Shown here piece after piece: positions 20,336 through 29,729 of a stretch of DNA of 64,000 nucleotides. The DNA is taken from contig CAUYUJ010016301.1 of NCBI GenBank assembly GCA_963575745.1, positions 171,887 to 235,886 on the forward strand, written 5' to 3'. The translations under genes were made by a program, and so were the position numbers. Numbering within the stretch: position 1 is the stretch's first letter; every line of letters begins with the position of its first letter. The notes under the pieces are model-generated. The model worked only from the letters and a program-made list of their open reading frames with translations, did not search any database and was not told the DNA's origin. This DNA comes from Prorocentrum cordatum (lineage: Eukaryota; Sar; Dinophyceae; Prorocentrales; Prorocentraceae).

Positions 20336-20809
20336 AGAGCTGGATCCACGGCCCGCCCCAAGCTGGCCGAGCGGGGGGGGGGCGTGCGTCTCTTCTCACC
20401 CTCTCCCCCGCTCACCCTCCCGAACGCCCCCGCCCCTCCCCCGTCACCCTCCCCCTTCCCCCATCCCCCTCCCCCTCGCATTCCTCATCCACCTTCTCCT
20501 GTTATCATCCTCCTCCTTCTCCAACAATTACTCAACATGAATGCTACTCTCCCATCTCGACCGTACCGCGCCGACGTCCGTCGCTCTGGTAGGAGTTTCG
20601 AACGCTGTCGATCGCCCCGTCGCCGCTCCAACGTGTCGGACCATTGGCCGTCGACGGAGTCAGCGCGCAAGCGCGTATTGAATCTCGAGTTGGAGGAGAG
20701 CTTGCGTTCGGTGAGACGCACTCGGTCGTGCACGGATGGCACGCTGTCTGCAGCACGCGGCCGCATCGGCGACGGATCGCACAGCGTGCACTCTCGGGCG
20801 GCGCAAGCA

Positions 20810-21985
20810 CTAGTCCGACTCCGAGTCATTGACCAACACTGCCTCGAACACTGGATGCGGCAACTCGGCGGCTGCCGCGACCACCGCCACGAGCTCCTTC
20901 GCGAAGCCGTCGTAGAAGAACGTCCACTCGTTGAGCTCGTAGGTGCCGTCGCTCCACTTGACGACGTCCCTCCCGCACGAACTGACCTCGTCGATGTGGG
21001 TCGAGTCTGGAAGGGGGCACTCGCACAGAAGCCTGGCCATCTTGTCCTCGGCGATGTTCGAGCTCACCAGCGTCCTCTTGTTCGTAGAGATCCTCTGCCA
21101 ATTGCCCTGGTAGGTCGTGGTGATGGCGGCGCGGCCCAGACGCAGGGCGCTGTTGACCGCTGGGCACTCGAAGAACGACTGGCAGTCGAACGGCATCACG
21201 ACCATGAAGAACACATCCCTCACGACGCACATGGCGATGAAGTGCGCGACTGCGAGCGCCAGGTCGTTCGCCTCCATGCCTTCGGCCGATATCTTGCCAT
21301 TGACGAGGTCGCCCCTCCCGTTGATGCGCAGCATGTCGCCTGCCCACTCACGGGACGGAGGGGCAATCACGAGCGCCCCCTTCGGCTTGATGCTCAGCAC
21401 TATCCGACACGCAAAGGCCATGCCAACGAGGGTGCAGACGTCCTCCGACTCGCCCCTTCCGTACTTGTCGAACTCTGGGCACTGGAGGCCAGCCCGTCTC
21501 ATCCAGCGCGCGAGCCTGCCGCTTCCGCTGAACATCTCCGCTGCGTCCATATAGCGAGGGCACGACCAGAACTCCCGTGTCAGCGCCTCAGCCACCCTGA
21601 TGATCTCTCCCTGCGATGCGCTGTCGGAGAGACCAGCTTGCACCGCCATCGCCTCGAACGAACATGGGACGCCAACCGCGGTGGACGCGGCGCCAGGCCT
21701 CTTCATGGCAGCGGCTGGCCGCTTCATGGCCAATGGGCAAGGGCGGCCCAGACGCGGCGCCAGCACTCGGCCAACGCTCTGCCTGCCGATGCACGCATGC
21801 TTGAGCCAGAACGTCACCGCGGGCAACGCTGGCCCAGGCCACCTGGGAAGCTCGACGAATGGTAGGGCAAGCCATGTCCACGAGCCCGCCTGGGCTGGAG
21901 TGCCCGAGCGCCCGCCTCGAAACACATCGACGTCGCTGTGCCCATGCAGCGCGATTATTTGCGACACCGATCCGAAACTCATCAA
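20810..21985 (-). CDS. Methyltransferase-like protein of a dinoflagellate-expanded family
   Basis: A 391-codon intact frame. The more likely start is the Met at 21727 (MKRPAAAMKRPGAAS, 305 residues), since the first 86 codons are weakly protein-like. MDAAEMFSGSGRLARWMRRA resembles motif I (-FxGxG-) of C5 cytosine methyltransferases and similar Rossmann folds. FDKYGRGESEDVCTLVGMAF would be the following strand and acidic ligand region. GALVIAPPSREWAGDM sits where a Pro-Cys motif IV is expected, but the Cys is replaced (PPSREW). FFMVVMPFDCQSFFECPAVN and TTTYQGNWQR follow in the order I associate with a highly expanded dinoflagellate family (often -PCSSW- there). Enzymatic activity is doubtful without the Cys. 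The tail is acidic (VLVNDSESD). A GATGAGTTTCC cluster overlaps its 5' end on the same strand. The 493-codon plus-strand frame across it is a shadow. Confidence 0.65.
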   Translation of the reverse strand: MMSFGSVSQIIALHGHSDVDVFRGGRSGTPAQAGSWTWLALPFVELPRWPGPALPAVTFWLKHACIGRQSVGRVLAPRLGRPCPLAMKRPAAAMKRPGAASTAVGVPCSFEAMAVQAGLSDSASQGEIIRVAEALTREFWSCPRYMDAAEMFSGSGRLARWMRRAGLQCPEFDKYGRGESEDVCTLVGMAFACRIVLSIKPKGALVIAPPSREWAGDMLRINGRGDLVNGKISAEGMEANDLALAVAHFIAMCVVRDVFFMVVMPFDCQSFFECPAVNSALRLGRAAITTTYQGNWQRISTNKRTLVSSNIAEDKMARLLCECPLPDSTHIDEVSSCGRDVVKWSDGTYELNEWTFFYDGFAKELVAVVAAAAELPHPVFEAVLVNDSESD

Positions 21986-22020
21986 AACTCATCGGAAACT
22001 CATCGAAAACTCATCGGGAG
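21970..22020 (-). repeat. GATGAGTTTCC cluster
   Basis: Four units, read on minus as GATGAGTTTTC/GATGAGTTTCC/GATGAGTTTTG/GATGAGTTTCG. They lie at or just upstream of the 20810-21985 gene start, in its sense orientation. Confidence 0.75.
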
Positions 22021-22034
22021 AGGGCGGTTGGTTT

Positions 22035-22090
22035 TGAACATGGGGCTCTCGCTTTGGCGCCGCGCGCATTCTTCTTAAGCGTTTGCAACG
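22035..22090. repeat. Module B fragment
   Basis: GGGGCTCTCGCTTTGGCGCC, then GCGCATTC, matches the ~80 bp module B unit found in arrays at 51-58 kb. Single copy. Confidence 0.5.
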
Positions 22091-22539
22091 GTTACATGGG
22101 TGGGGGGCGGCTCCGTCTCAAACTGATGTTCTTGCTTGACGCTGTGCGACCACGCAATGCAAAGTGCGCGGGGGGCTGGAGGAGCACCATGCGGACAGCG
22201 CGTCGGTCCGAGGACCAACCGCTGTGCTGTAACGCAGCGGGGCGGCCCACCACGCGTTAGACGCCGCAAGCCGTCGCCTCCCTATGGTGATCGGGACCCC
22301 GACGAGAAATCACGCTCTCGCTTGCGGCTTCCTCACGCGCGCCCGCGTTCGTCGGGGTCTGGCGGTGTCGGCGCGCAAGCGCACCTCGAATCACCCCGGA
22401 CGGAGGGAGAGGGGGGGGATGGTTTGTGAATCGTGGTCGTGTTTCCCGCCCTCCCTCCCCATGTCTTCACGAGAACCAATCGCACCGCCTATGCCACATC
22501 GGCGCCGAGCATGCCCCGCGCGATGGCGAGGGGCTGGCT

Positions 22540-24727
22540 ACGCCCCGCCGCCGTAGAAAAAAAAACGGCGCTGACCAACCGCCATATTCCCCTGCAACGA
22601 CACGCGTTCAAAGAGCCGTTTCTCCCAATTTGACCGATGCACGCTCGAGGCAGCCACTGCCGCTGGCAGATTCAACGATTCATCCAGAAACGTGGCGCAC
22701 CGAAGCGGGTTGCCGTGCCTCAAGGAACGGCGCACGAGGTGAACAAAAAATTGTTTTTGGACAAGTGGGGGACGTCTGCTTCTGCCATGTAATGGTTGTG
22801 CTGCTTGCGCAGGTCCAGCAGCATGGACCCCGTCTCCCTATCGACGATGGTGGGTGATGCCTTCAGGAGTTGCATGAACGCCAGCAAATTTCTGCACTCC
22901 TCAGCGAGCGCAAACCCTTTCCCCATGCTGGCAGAACACGTCTCGCACAACTGGAAAGCCCATGGGAGGATCGCGTTTGTTTCGGACCCCATTGTTTTTA
23001 GCCCTGGGAAGTCCCTCGTGCCGATCATACTCACTGATAGCTCATGCACTCTGTAGTTTTGCGGCACACCCGTGTCGTCATACCAATCGTTCAGCATGCC
23101 CGAGGGCCTCTCCAGAGAGGCTGGGACAACGGCGTCTTGATGAGGCCCTGGGATCCCGAAAACATTCACATCCAGAATTGCCCAGATCACTGCGGATATA
23201 CGACGGCCATGAACTCCCAAGTACAGAATGCGGAGCACGTCTAACGCGAACGTGAGGGATGGTGACGCATACAGGGCGGGCGAAAACACTGGGTTGCGAT
23301 TCAGCAGTGGGTCCATGCGAGCCTGACCGCGATAGGTCGCGCGCCAAAGCCTCACGACCAGGGGCAACGAGGCAGCGGAGAAATCGCCGATATCGCACAA
23401 TTGCTCGGACGGCGTCAATCGATCACCAGCTTTGAGACCTAGTGACGGAACATCGTTTAGGAGCGCCCCCCCACGGGATCCAGATTTCCGCCGATCCCAG
23501 TAAAGCCTACCCTCAGTAAAAACCTTGTCGGAAACCGACGCGCCTGCGCGACCACGGCGGGCACCCCCCGAGAACGCTGCCACCCGCCGCCCCGTCGCAA
23601 CCCTCTCCGCCACACGCGCTCCGTGGCGCGACCGCGCGCTCTCGGGGGCCACCTTGCGTGGCCGCGCTTGCGCGTCGGTGTCGCCTTAAGTCGATCGGCT
23701 TCGGTGTGAAGCACAACGACGTGTTCAAGCCGCTGACAGGAAACTTCGTAATCATCCAAATCTGACTTCTGGCCCGAGTGGTCACTGTCCAACTCAACAG
23801 GGTCATAGTCATGTAAATTCTCGAGCAGCGAATTGCACATAAAACACAGGGAAACATGCTGCCCAAACCCCGCAAACCGAACGTGACAGCCTGCTCCATT
23901 AAGTCGCCTTTCATCCAAACCACAACGCCTTTCCTGAGAGGCATGCCCGCCAAATCACCCCTGTGATCACCCGTGACAAACGGTGAGCCGTCGTGCATGG
24001 CCGAGGGGTATCGGCCGTCAATCAACGCCCGCATCGACCATGCTATCACGAGCATGACAGGGTAATGGCTACACCACCCTCGGCACCCGCACCTGCAGAA
24101 TTCAGATTTCCTTAAGAATGCGACCGAATGTCTCCGCGACTGCGGTGCTAAATGCATAAAGAAACCCAGCAGCGAGTCTGCTTTTCCAGTTCGCTCGCTC
24201 CTAGTGAAACGAATACCATCGGCGTACAGCGATAACAAAAGCGGAACATCTGGCCTGCACGCGCGAACGCCAGGGTGCCACCAGTATATGTGCTGCCACT
24301 CCTGAAAATCCGCATCATTTGTCAGGGGCCCAGGGTCCAGGGACCGAGTAGTTTCACACTCGTGTTGCAACGACTCATGCAATGGCAGCATGGGGATCCT
24401 CTTGGTTGTCCTACCAACACCTTTCTGATATATTGGAATGTCCAACCAGTAGTAATCGCTATCTTGCTTTCGGGGAATCGTTGAGTCCATTTTTCTCTGA
24501 TACGTGCCGCCTGTGGTTTTCGGGTGCAGAGCGAGGTCACACACGCCGCCCTCGCAACCAGCTTCCTTAGCGAACCAGCTTATGATGCAAGCGTCCTTTG
24601 CTGTCATTGGCCTCGACCCTGCATACATGGCAAGAATATAATTAAGCAAGTCATTGCCTGCTTGCTTGCGTTCAGCTGCTCCCAATTGCTCGGCCTGCCA
24701 GTCTTCGCCCAACGATTCCCCAGCCAT
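22540..24727 (-). pseudogene. Transposase-like multicopy dinoflagellate gene, frameshifted
   Basis: One protein family read across four frames. 24727-~23850 gives MTAKDACIISWFAKEAGCEG, then LSLYADGIRF, FLRKSEFCRCGCRGWCSHYP, SAMHDGSPF and VWMKGDLMEQAVTFGL. ~23860-23680 gives GFGQHVSLCFMCNSLLENLH and EVSCQRLEHVVVLHTEADR. ~23520-22735 gives LYWDRRKSGSRGGALLNDVP, SLGLKAGDRL, ALDVLRILYLGVHG and DWYDDTGVPQNY. 22735-22540 gives RRSLRHGNPLRCATFLDESL. I know this order from a family with many copies in dinoflagellates and no assigned function. The -YxDG- patch, the Cys cluster, a D-x-L-(H)-LYLGV patch and a late K-H/N-HL patch recall KDZ/Plavaka-type DDE transposases, but that is inference. Here the usual His of D-x-LH is Arg. 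With three frame changes it cannot make a full protein. Confidence 0.65.
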
Positions 24728-25052
24728 GGTGCTACGACACCTGGCGCGTGTATCCTGGGAACTGGGAGCCCGCCCTCGAGCCGAACCCTACGGGCCCCTG
24801 CACCCCGCCCCCTGGCGCTGCAACTACTAGCCGTCGGGCCCGTACCAGCGCCCCCAAGACGCCCTGGAAACCGAAACGGGCGCTCCACGGACAGCTGCGC
24901 CTCGCCGAGGTGCCGCGGCGACCCCTCGGGCCCGTGCCAGATCCACCCGAAGCGCACCCGAAACCGAAACTGACCACCCGAGGCGTCTCCGAACCGAAAC
25001 GGGGGGTGCCCGACCGCGATCGGAGTGGCGCAACACAAAATTCTGAATATTT
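24728..25052. other. Spacer, nothing recognised
   Basis: GC-rich with scattered CCGAAAC and GGGCCCGT words. Plus-strand frames are Pro-rich and merge into the downstream repeats. Confidence 0.4.
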
Positions 25053-25198
25053 AAAACTCATCAAAACTCATCGGAAACTCATCGGAAACTCATCGGAAAC
25101 TCATCGCTACAATCCCTGTGAATTTATAGTGTTTGAGCGAAACTCATCAAAACTCATCGGAAACTCACCGGAAACTCACCGGTATTTCATCGGTGGTT
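25053..25198 (-). repeat. GATGAGTTTCC cluster (two blocks)
   Basis: Blocks at 25057-25108 and 25138-25197, with about nine units on the minus strand including GGTGAGTTTCC variants. They lie between the 3' end of the 25744-27800 gene and the 5' end of the 22540-24727 pseudogene, both minus-strand. Confidence 0.75.
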
Positions 25199-25384
25199 TC
25201 GTCGCCTCCGATCGCGGTCGGGCCCGAATTGTTCGGTCCGATCGGGTTCGAGTTCAGAATTTTCGCATCCGATCCGAGATTTTCGCATCCGATCGAGCTT
25301 TTCCCTACACAGCGCTTGCTGTCTCACCCCAGCAGGCTGTTCAGTGTACCCCGAATCGCGGGCCCGCCGCCAGCTTCTGGTTTG

Positions 25385-25622
25385 CCGTCCCCTTCACCTC
25401 CACCTCCTCCCTTCCCTCCCCCCCGTACTTCCCCTCCCCCTTCCCCCAATGGGGACTCCCCCTCCCCCTCCCCCTCTCCCTCCTCCTCCTCTCCTCCTCC
25501 TTCTCCTCCTCCTCCTCCTCCTCCTCCTCCTCCTCCTCTCTCCCCCTCCTCCTCTCCTCCTCCTCCTCCTCCTCCTCCTCCTCCTCCCCTCCTCCTCCTC
25601 CTCCTCCTCCTCCTCCTCCCCT
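25385..25622. repeat. (TCC)n tract
   Basis: About 240 bp of CTCCTCC with CCCC interruptions, downstream of the 25744-27800 gene. Pro/Leu/Ser frames here are artefacts. Confidence 0.9.
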
Positions 25623-25743
25623 AACTCCCCCCTCCTTAACTACGCGGCACTGGTCGGCGGGCGAATCGACCGCTCTGCAGCCGAACGTCAAGAGGCCTCG
25701 TCAAGAGGCCTCGTCAAGAGGCCGTCGTCAAGGCTGCCTCCGA

Positions 25744-26750
25744 CTACCTGCCGCCCTGTGCCTTCTTCACGACCAGAGCGTGCATCTGGTTCAAGGCGTC
25801 CACCTCTGCGTTCAGCTTATCCACCTTGGGCTTCAGGATCGACGTGATCTGGTCGATCTGCTTGTCGAAATCTGCCTCCCCGACGTATGCCCTCACCGCG
25901 TCGAACTTCTGCGTCACCAGCTGCGCCACGAGCGCGTTGGTGGCGCTCGTGTTCTCCAGCGCCTCGACTGCCCTGCGGAGATCCCCGCTCATCCTCTCGT
26001 CCGCCAAGGGCTCCCACGATGCCACCGTGCCGATGTTGCGCAAGATCATCTTGCCAGACGTGAGCTCCTGTCCGTACAGGCTAATCAGCGTGCGAAAGTC
26101 GTCGAGCTTCTTCTTCGCGTCCTTCTTGGCCTGCTTCGGGTGGGGAGCGTCGTCGCCAGCTGGCTCAGGTGGCGGCGTCGCCGTGCCGCCGCGGTCGCCC
26201 CTCGTCCGCTTGGTGCTCCTTGCAGCGGCCTTGACCGCTGCCTTAGCCTTCGCCTCCGCCTCCTTTGCTTGCTTCTCCTCCGCCTCCTTTGCTTTCGTCG
26301 CCTCCGCCTCCTTCTGCTTGGCAACGGCGGCGGCTTTCTTCTCGTCCGCCGCCTGCTGCTTGGCCTCGCTCTCCTGCTGCGCGGCTGCGCCCGTCTGAGC
26401 CTGGCTCGGCTGGCCACCGCCCAGCGTGTCGCGCCCCCCCCCCCCCCCCTTCAGGAAGTCGAGCGCCAGGTCGTCCTGCACGCCCGTCTGCTCCTGGCAC
26501 TGCGTCCACGCCGTCTCGAACTTGTTCTTGAAGCCCGACTTGCAGTAGAGGTACTCGGCGCGCTTGGTGAAGCTGTTCCACTGCACCCAGGGGTACCCCA
26601 GCTTCTGGCACGCCAAGACTGTGTTCAGTGCCGCCATCGCCCCCGTCTCTGTGATGCCGACCCCCGACTCCTTGCCTGCGATGACCTCGAACGGCTCGTG
26701 GGTCCCCCACTCCAGGTGGGCCTCCGTGTTGGTCTTCCTCTTAGACCTGT

Positions 26751-26785
<35 letters not shown>

Positions 26786-27800
26786 ACGACTACGACGACC
26801 ACCCATGGGTGGTCGTCGTAGTCGTCGTCATCGTTGTCGTCGTCGTCGTCGCTCCCAACCTGCGCTCTTGGTAGGCGTTCCACTGCTTGTCGACCCACTC
26901 GAGGATGCAGTTCTCCTTGCCGATGCGGCCCTGCGCATTCTTGTACTTCGCCTGCTCCTCTGCGCTGCCCTTCTTGAAGCGGTCGTACTTGCTGGCAATC
27001 GCCGTCCTCGACTTCGCGATCCTCGTCCTCCACGCCTCCTCGATCACCTTATCGGGCTGCTCGTCGTCGGGGCTTTCCTGCGCCCTGGTCGCGGGCGGCG
27101 TCTCGCAGCCCTTCGCCAACTCGTTGAGCCCCTTCGCCAGGAAGCCGAGCTGCAGCCCGCCTGAGCCCTCGGGCGGGTTCTCAGGCAGCGAGACGCCTAG
27201 CGACGCCCCGCTCGGCCCCGCGGCGGCGTCGCCCAGCTGGCTGATGCCGAGGCCCTTGAGGTTCGCCTGCTCCAGCCCGATCGCCGCCCCGTCGATCTGC
27301 GTGATGCCCAGCGCGGCGGTGTCGGCCTGGGCCAGGCCGATGGCCCCGAGGTTCGCCTGCTGCAGGCCGATGCTCGCCACGCCGTCCAGCGCAGGTCCTG
27401 CCGACGATACCGCTGCCGCCGACGATGATTCAGGCGGTGCATCAGCGCCCTCATCCGCACGCGGGGTGTCCTGCCGACGGCGAAAACCACCGTCGCCACG
27501 ACTCCTCCCACGCACCCATGTCCGAACCCCCCACCCGAGTATCGGGCGGGAGGAAGGGGCGGTCTCAGCCCTCCACATCTCCTCCTCACCCCTCATTCCC
27601 TCCCCCTTCATCAACCTCCTAACCCTCGCCTCCTTCCTTGCCACCTCACCCCCTCCCACGGCAGCTTTCGACTGCACCGTCCTTGCTGCGGGCCCAGCGC
27701 TCTGACCAGCTGTCCTGGCGGTCGGGCAAGTCCTCGACGTGCAGGCCGTCCTGTATCGGCGAGGGGGATGCTCCCTCCCCTCCATCAATACTACCAACAC
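25744..27800 (-). CDS. Decapeptide-repeat and coiled-coil protein, two exons
   Basis: Two frames join across an intron at 26746-26859. The minus-strand join gives Gln-Glu-Arg-Arg-Ser-Lys-Arg-Lys and restores one frame. The upstream limit is uncertain, with convincing protein from about 27455. Five ten-residue units follow (IGLQQANLGA, IGLAQADTAA, LGITQIDGAA, IGLEQANLKG, LGISQLGDAA). Then come a polar segment, a charged helix (EEAWRTRIAKSRTAIASKYD) and ENCILEWVDKQWNAYQERR. After the intron come HLEWGTHEPFEVIAGKESG and KLGYPWVQWNSFTKRAEYLY, then a long Ala/Lys/Glu coiled coil (AAAVAKQKEAEATKAKEAEE). A basic patch (RSTKRTRGDRGG) and a C-terminal helical domain ending VKKAQGGR complete it. No known domain is recognised; a structural or nucleic-acid-binding role is a guess. 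First-exon read-through into the intron would end in a (Thr)n tail and stop at 26790. Confidence 0.7.
26746..26859 (-). other. Introner-like intron with perfect palindrome
   Basis: 114 bp, GT-AG on minus (GTTGGGAG...GCCGACAG). The two junctions carry the same CAGGT (GCGCAG|GTT and GACAG|GTCT), as if a target duplicated on insertion. The interior is CGA/CGT repeats around a 48-bp perfect palindrome (26782-26829, centre CCACCCATGGGTGG). An almost identical core lies at 32019-32066 inside another gene. Removing it joins two convincing protein segments in frame. Confidence 0.75.
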
Positions 27801-27817
27801 GACAGAAACACTCGAGA

Positions 27818-28085
27818 GTCGAGGATCGAGGATCGAGACCCGAGGTGTTTTTTACCCGAGGAGCGCGTCGATTTCAATTTCGAGGCGGACCCAGCCGTAG
27901 GCACGAGGAGGCCCCTCGAGGCCCGAAACGGCCGTCAAACTCGAGAGTCGATGATGGAGGATCGAGGCTCGAGTTGTTTCCCAGGGGGGCGCTTCGATTT
28001 GAATTGCGAGGCGGATCCAGCCGTAGGCGCGAGGGGGTCCAGGAGACCCCGAAAGGCAACAACCGAAAAAACAGAATCGAGGATC
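27818..28085. repeat. Duplicated ~125-bp unit
   Basis: ACTCGAGAGTCGA-GA, then GAGGCGGA(C/T)CCAGCCGTAGGC, occurs twice (27818-27945, 27946-28080). A third start is at GAATCGAGGATCGAGGA. Up to 28284 nothing else is recognised. Confidence 0.65.
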
Positions 28086-28284
28086 GAGGATGTCTCGGTG
28101 CCCCCCCCCCACTGCCGCGCCTCGCTGGAGGCAAGTCTGAGGGCGCCCGCATCGTCCCGAGCGGCCGCTGGAGGCCACTCGGACCGTCTTCGGCCGTTCC
28201 GAGGGGGCGTTCTCGCCTCGGTGCGAAGCCTGCCGTCCGTAACTATTTCGGCAACTAGATCCCTGGGCCCCACACGCGCCTGAT

Positions 28285-29100
28285 ATGGAGCCCTGGACCC
28301 CGCACGCGCTCAAATACCGCAGAGTGCTCAAGAGCCAGACGGGCGACGGGCCCAACGAAGGCGACGGCGACGGCCCCAACGAAGGCCACTGCCCACGGTC
28401 GGCATCACGGTCGGCATCAAGCTCGGCACTCGCATGCTTGATTTGCGGGGTCTACCAGGGTGTCTCTGGGAGGCCAAGTGAAAGCTGCCCGATCAAGCTC
28501 GGACAGCCCTGCCAGTTCGTGACAGACGGCCAGAAGGGCGAAGACGACACGCAGCAGGGCAAGCAGAAGGGCAAGGGCAACAGCGACGAGCAGAAGGGCA
28601 AGGACAAGCTCAGCATCTTGTCACAGGACGAGATTAGCCTCTTGAGCCGTCTCCCATCGTGGCTGCACGACAAGCGCTACACCGACGACATCACAGAAGC
28701 CGACGTGGTGGCGGCAGATCTGCTCACGTACAAGGGCAAGAACAAGAGCACGGGCAAGAGCGGCGACAGCTCGACGGGCAAGGGCAAGAGCGGCGACAGC
28801 TTGACGGGCAAGGGCAAGAGCAAGAGCGGCGGCAGCTTCGACCCCGACACGAGCAGCCCGCGCTCGCAGGCTTCGGCGCTCCAGGAGCAAGACGAGAGCC
28901 CCGCGAGGCCTTTGAGGCGCTGGGCCAGTGGCGTGATGACGTCACCCACTTACACCACGATCCCACCGACGCCAGAGGACCCGCTCTTGTCGCCCCACAC
29001 CCCAGGGGACCCGCTTGAGGCGACAGACCCCAACAACTCGCACGAGGTGCCAGGCCCGCAGGAGAACCCGCCCGCCGAGGGCAACCCGCACGAGGACTGA
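28285..29100 (+). CDS. Gly/Lys/Ser-rich unknown protein
   Basis: A 271-codon intact frame with a plausible Met (MEPWTPHALKYRRVLKSQTG). No family is recognised. The N-terminal third includes ALACLICGVYQGVSG and a Cys-containing segment. Residues about 85-105 are Lys/Gly/Gln-rich. LSILSQDEISLLSRLPSWLH and DDITEADVVAADLLTYKGK form a helical, protein-like centre. Then follow repeats of STGKGKSGDS/SLTGKGKSKSGG (residues about 155-188) and a Pro-rich tail (TIPPTPEDPLLSPHTPGDPL). It is low-complexity at both ends and probably disordered. Minus-strand frames over it are Cys/Ser-rich shadows. It is the only plus-strand gene between 20 and 32 kb. Just past the stop, 29101-29170 repeats the AACCCGCCCGCCGAG segment of the gene's own 3' end. 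Confidence 0.55.
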   Translation: MEPWTPHALKYRRVLKSQTGDGPNEGDGDGPNEGHCPRSASRSASSSALACLICGVYQGVSGRPSESCPIKLGQPCQFVTDGQKGEDDTQQGKQKGKGNSDEQKGKDKLSILSQDEISLLSRLPSWLHDKRYTDDITEADVVAADLLTYKGKNKSTGKSGDSSTGKGKSGDSLTGKGKSKSGGSFDPDTSSPRSQASALQEQDESPARPLRRWASGVMTSPTYTTIPPTPEDPLLSPHTPGDPLEATDPNNSHEVPGPQENPPAEGNPHED

Positions 29101-29392
29101 GGCCCGCAGGTGAACCCGCCCGCCGAGTGCAGCCCGAGGTGCCAGGCCTCCAGGAGAACCCGCCGTGGGCAACGCCCGAGGCATCCTTCCTCCTCTTCCT
29201 GCTATGCATGAGGGTCAGATGCGACACCCGATTCGGTGGGAGGACAATTAAGTAGCGCAATGGGAAGGGATGGGAGGGAGGGGTAGGATGTCAGATGTTG
29301 GCGCGATAACAAGAATAACAATAAACAACGACGTGACGACGACGACAATGAAGTTTCCCATATCAGGCGGTGGGGTGGGGGGCTCGCCGACG

Positions 29393-29394
<2 letters not shown>

Positions 29395-29427
<33 letters not shown>
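29395..29427. repeat. (TA)n tract
   Basis: Perfect TA dinucleotide run of about 30 bp, next to a GATGAGTTTCC cluster. Confidence 0.9.
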
Positions 29428-29431
<4 letters not shown>

Positions 29432-29454
29432 AAACGCATCGGAGCCGAGGGGAA

Positions 29455-29498
29455 ACCTCATCGAAACTCATCGGGAACTCATCGGAAACTCATCACGA
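29455..29498 (-). repeat. GATGAGTTTCC cluster
   Basis: Three to four units in minus orientation, between the convergent 28285-29100 (+) and 29730-31343 (-) genes. 29500-29640 also repeats GGTTATCTCC-CTTCCACG-CG-TGCGC twice. Confidence 0.7.
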
Positions 29499-29729
29499 TT
29501 ATCTCCGCTTCCACGCCGTGCCATGCGCAACGTTATCCTCGCGACCTCGGAAACTCGTCGCGGTTATCTCCACTGCCACGTCGCGTCATGCGCTGAGTTA
29601 TCCTCGCGACCCCCGCAATCGCTGAGTCGAGGGAGTCGGATCGCCGCGGAGGGCGGGGGTCCGAGAGGCCAGGGCGGAGTGGGCTACATGTTTTCCGATC
29701 GTGGCTCTCTGAAGTCGGAGCCCGTCAGT

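Noticed and set aside
20384-21865. 493-codon plus-strand frame
   Set aside because: Shadow of the minus-strand methyltransferase-like gene, with Arg/His-rich composition and no motifs.
24748-26874. 708-codon plus-strand frame
   Set aside because: Runs through a TCC tract and antisense to the two-exon gene. Leu/Arg-rich without domains.
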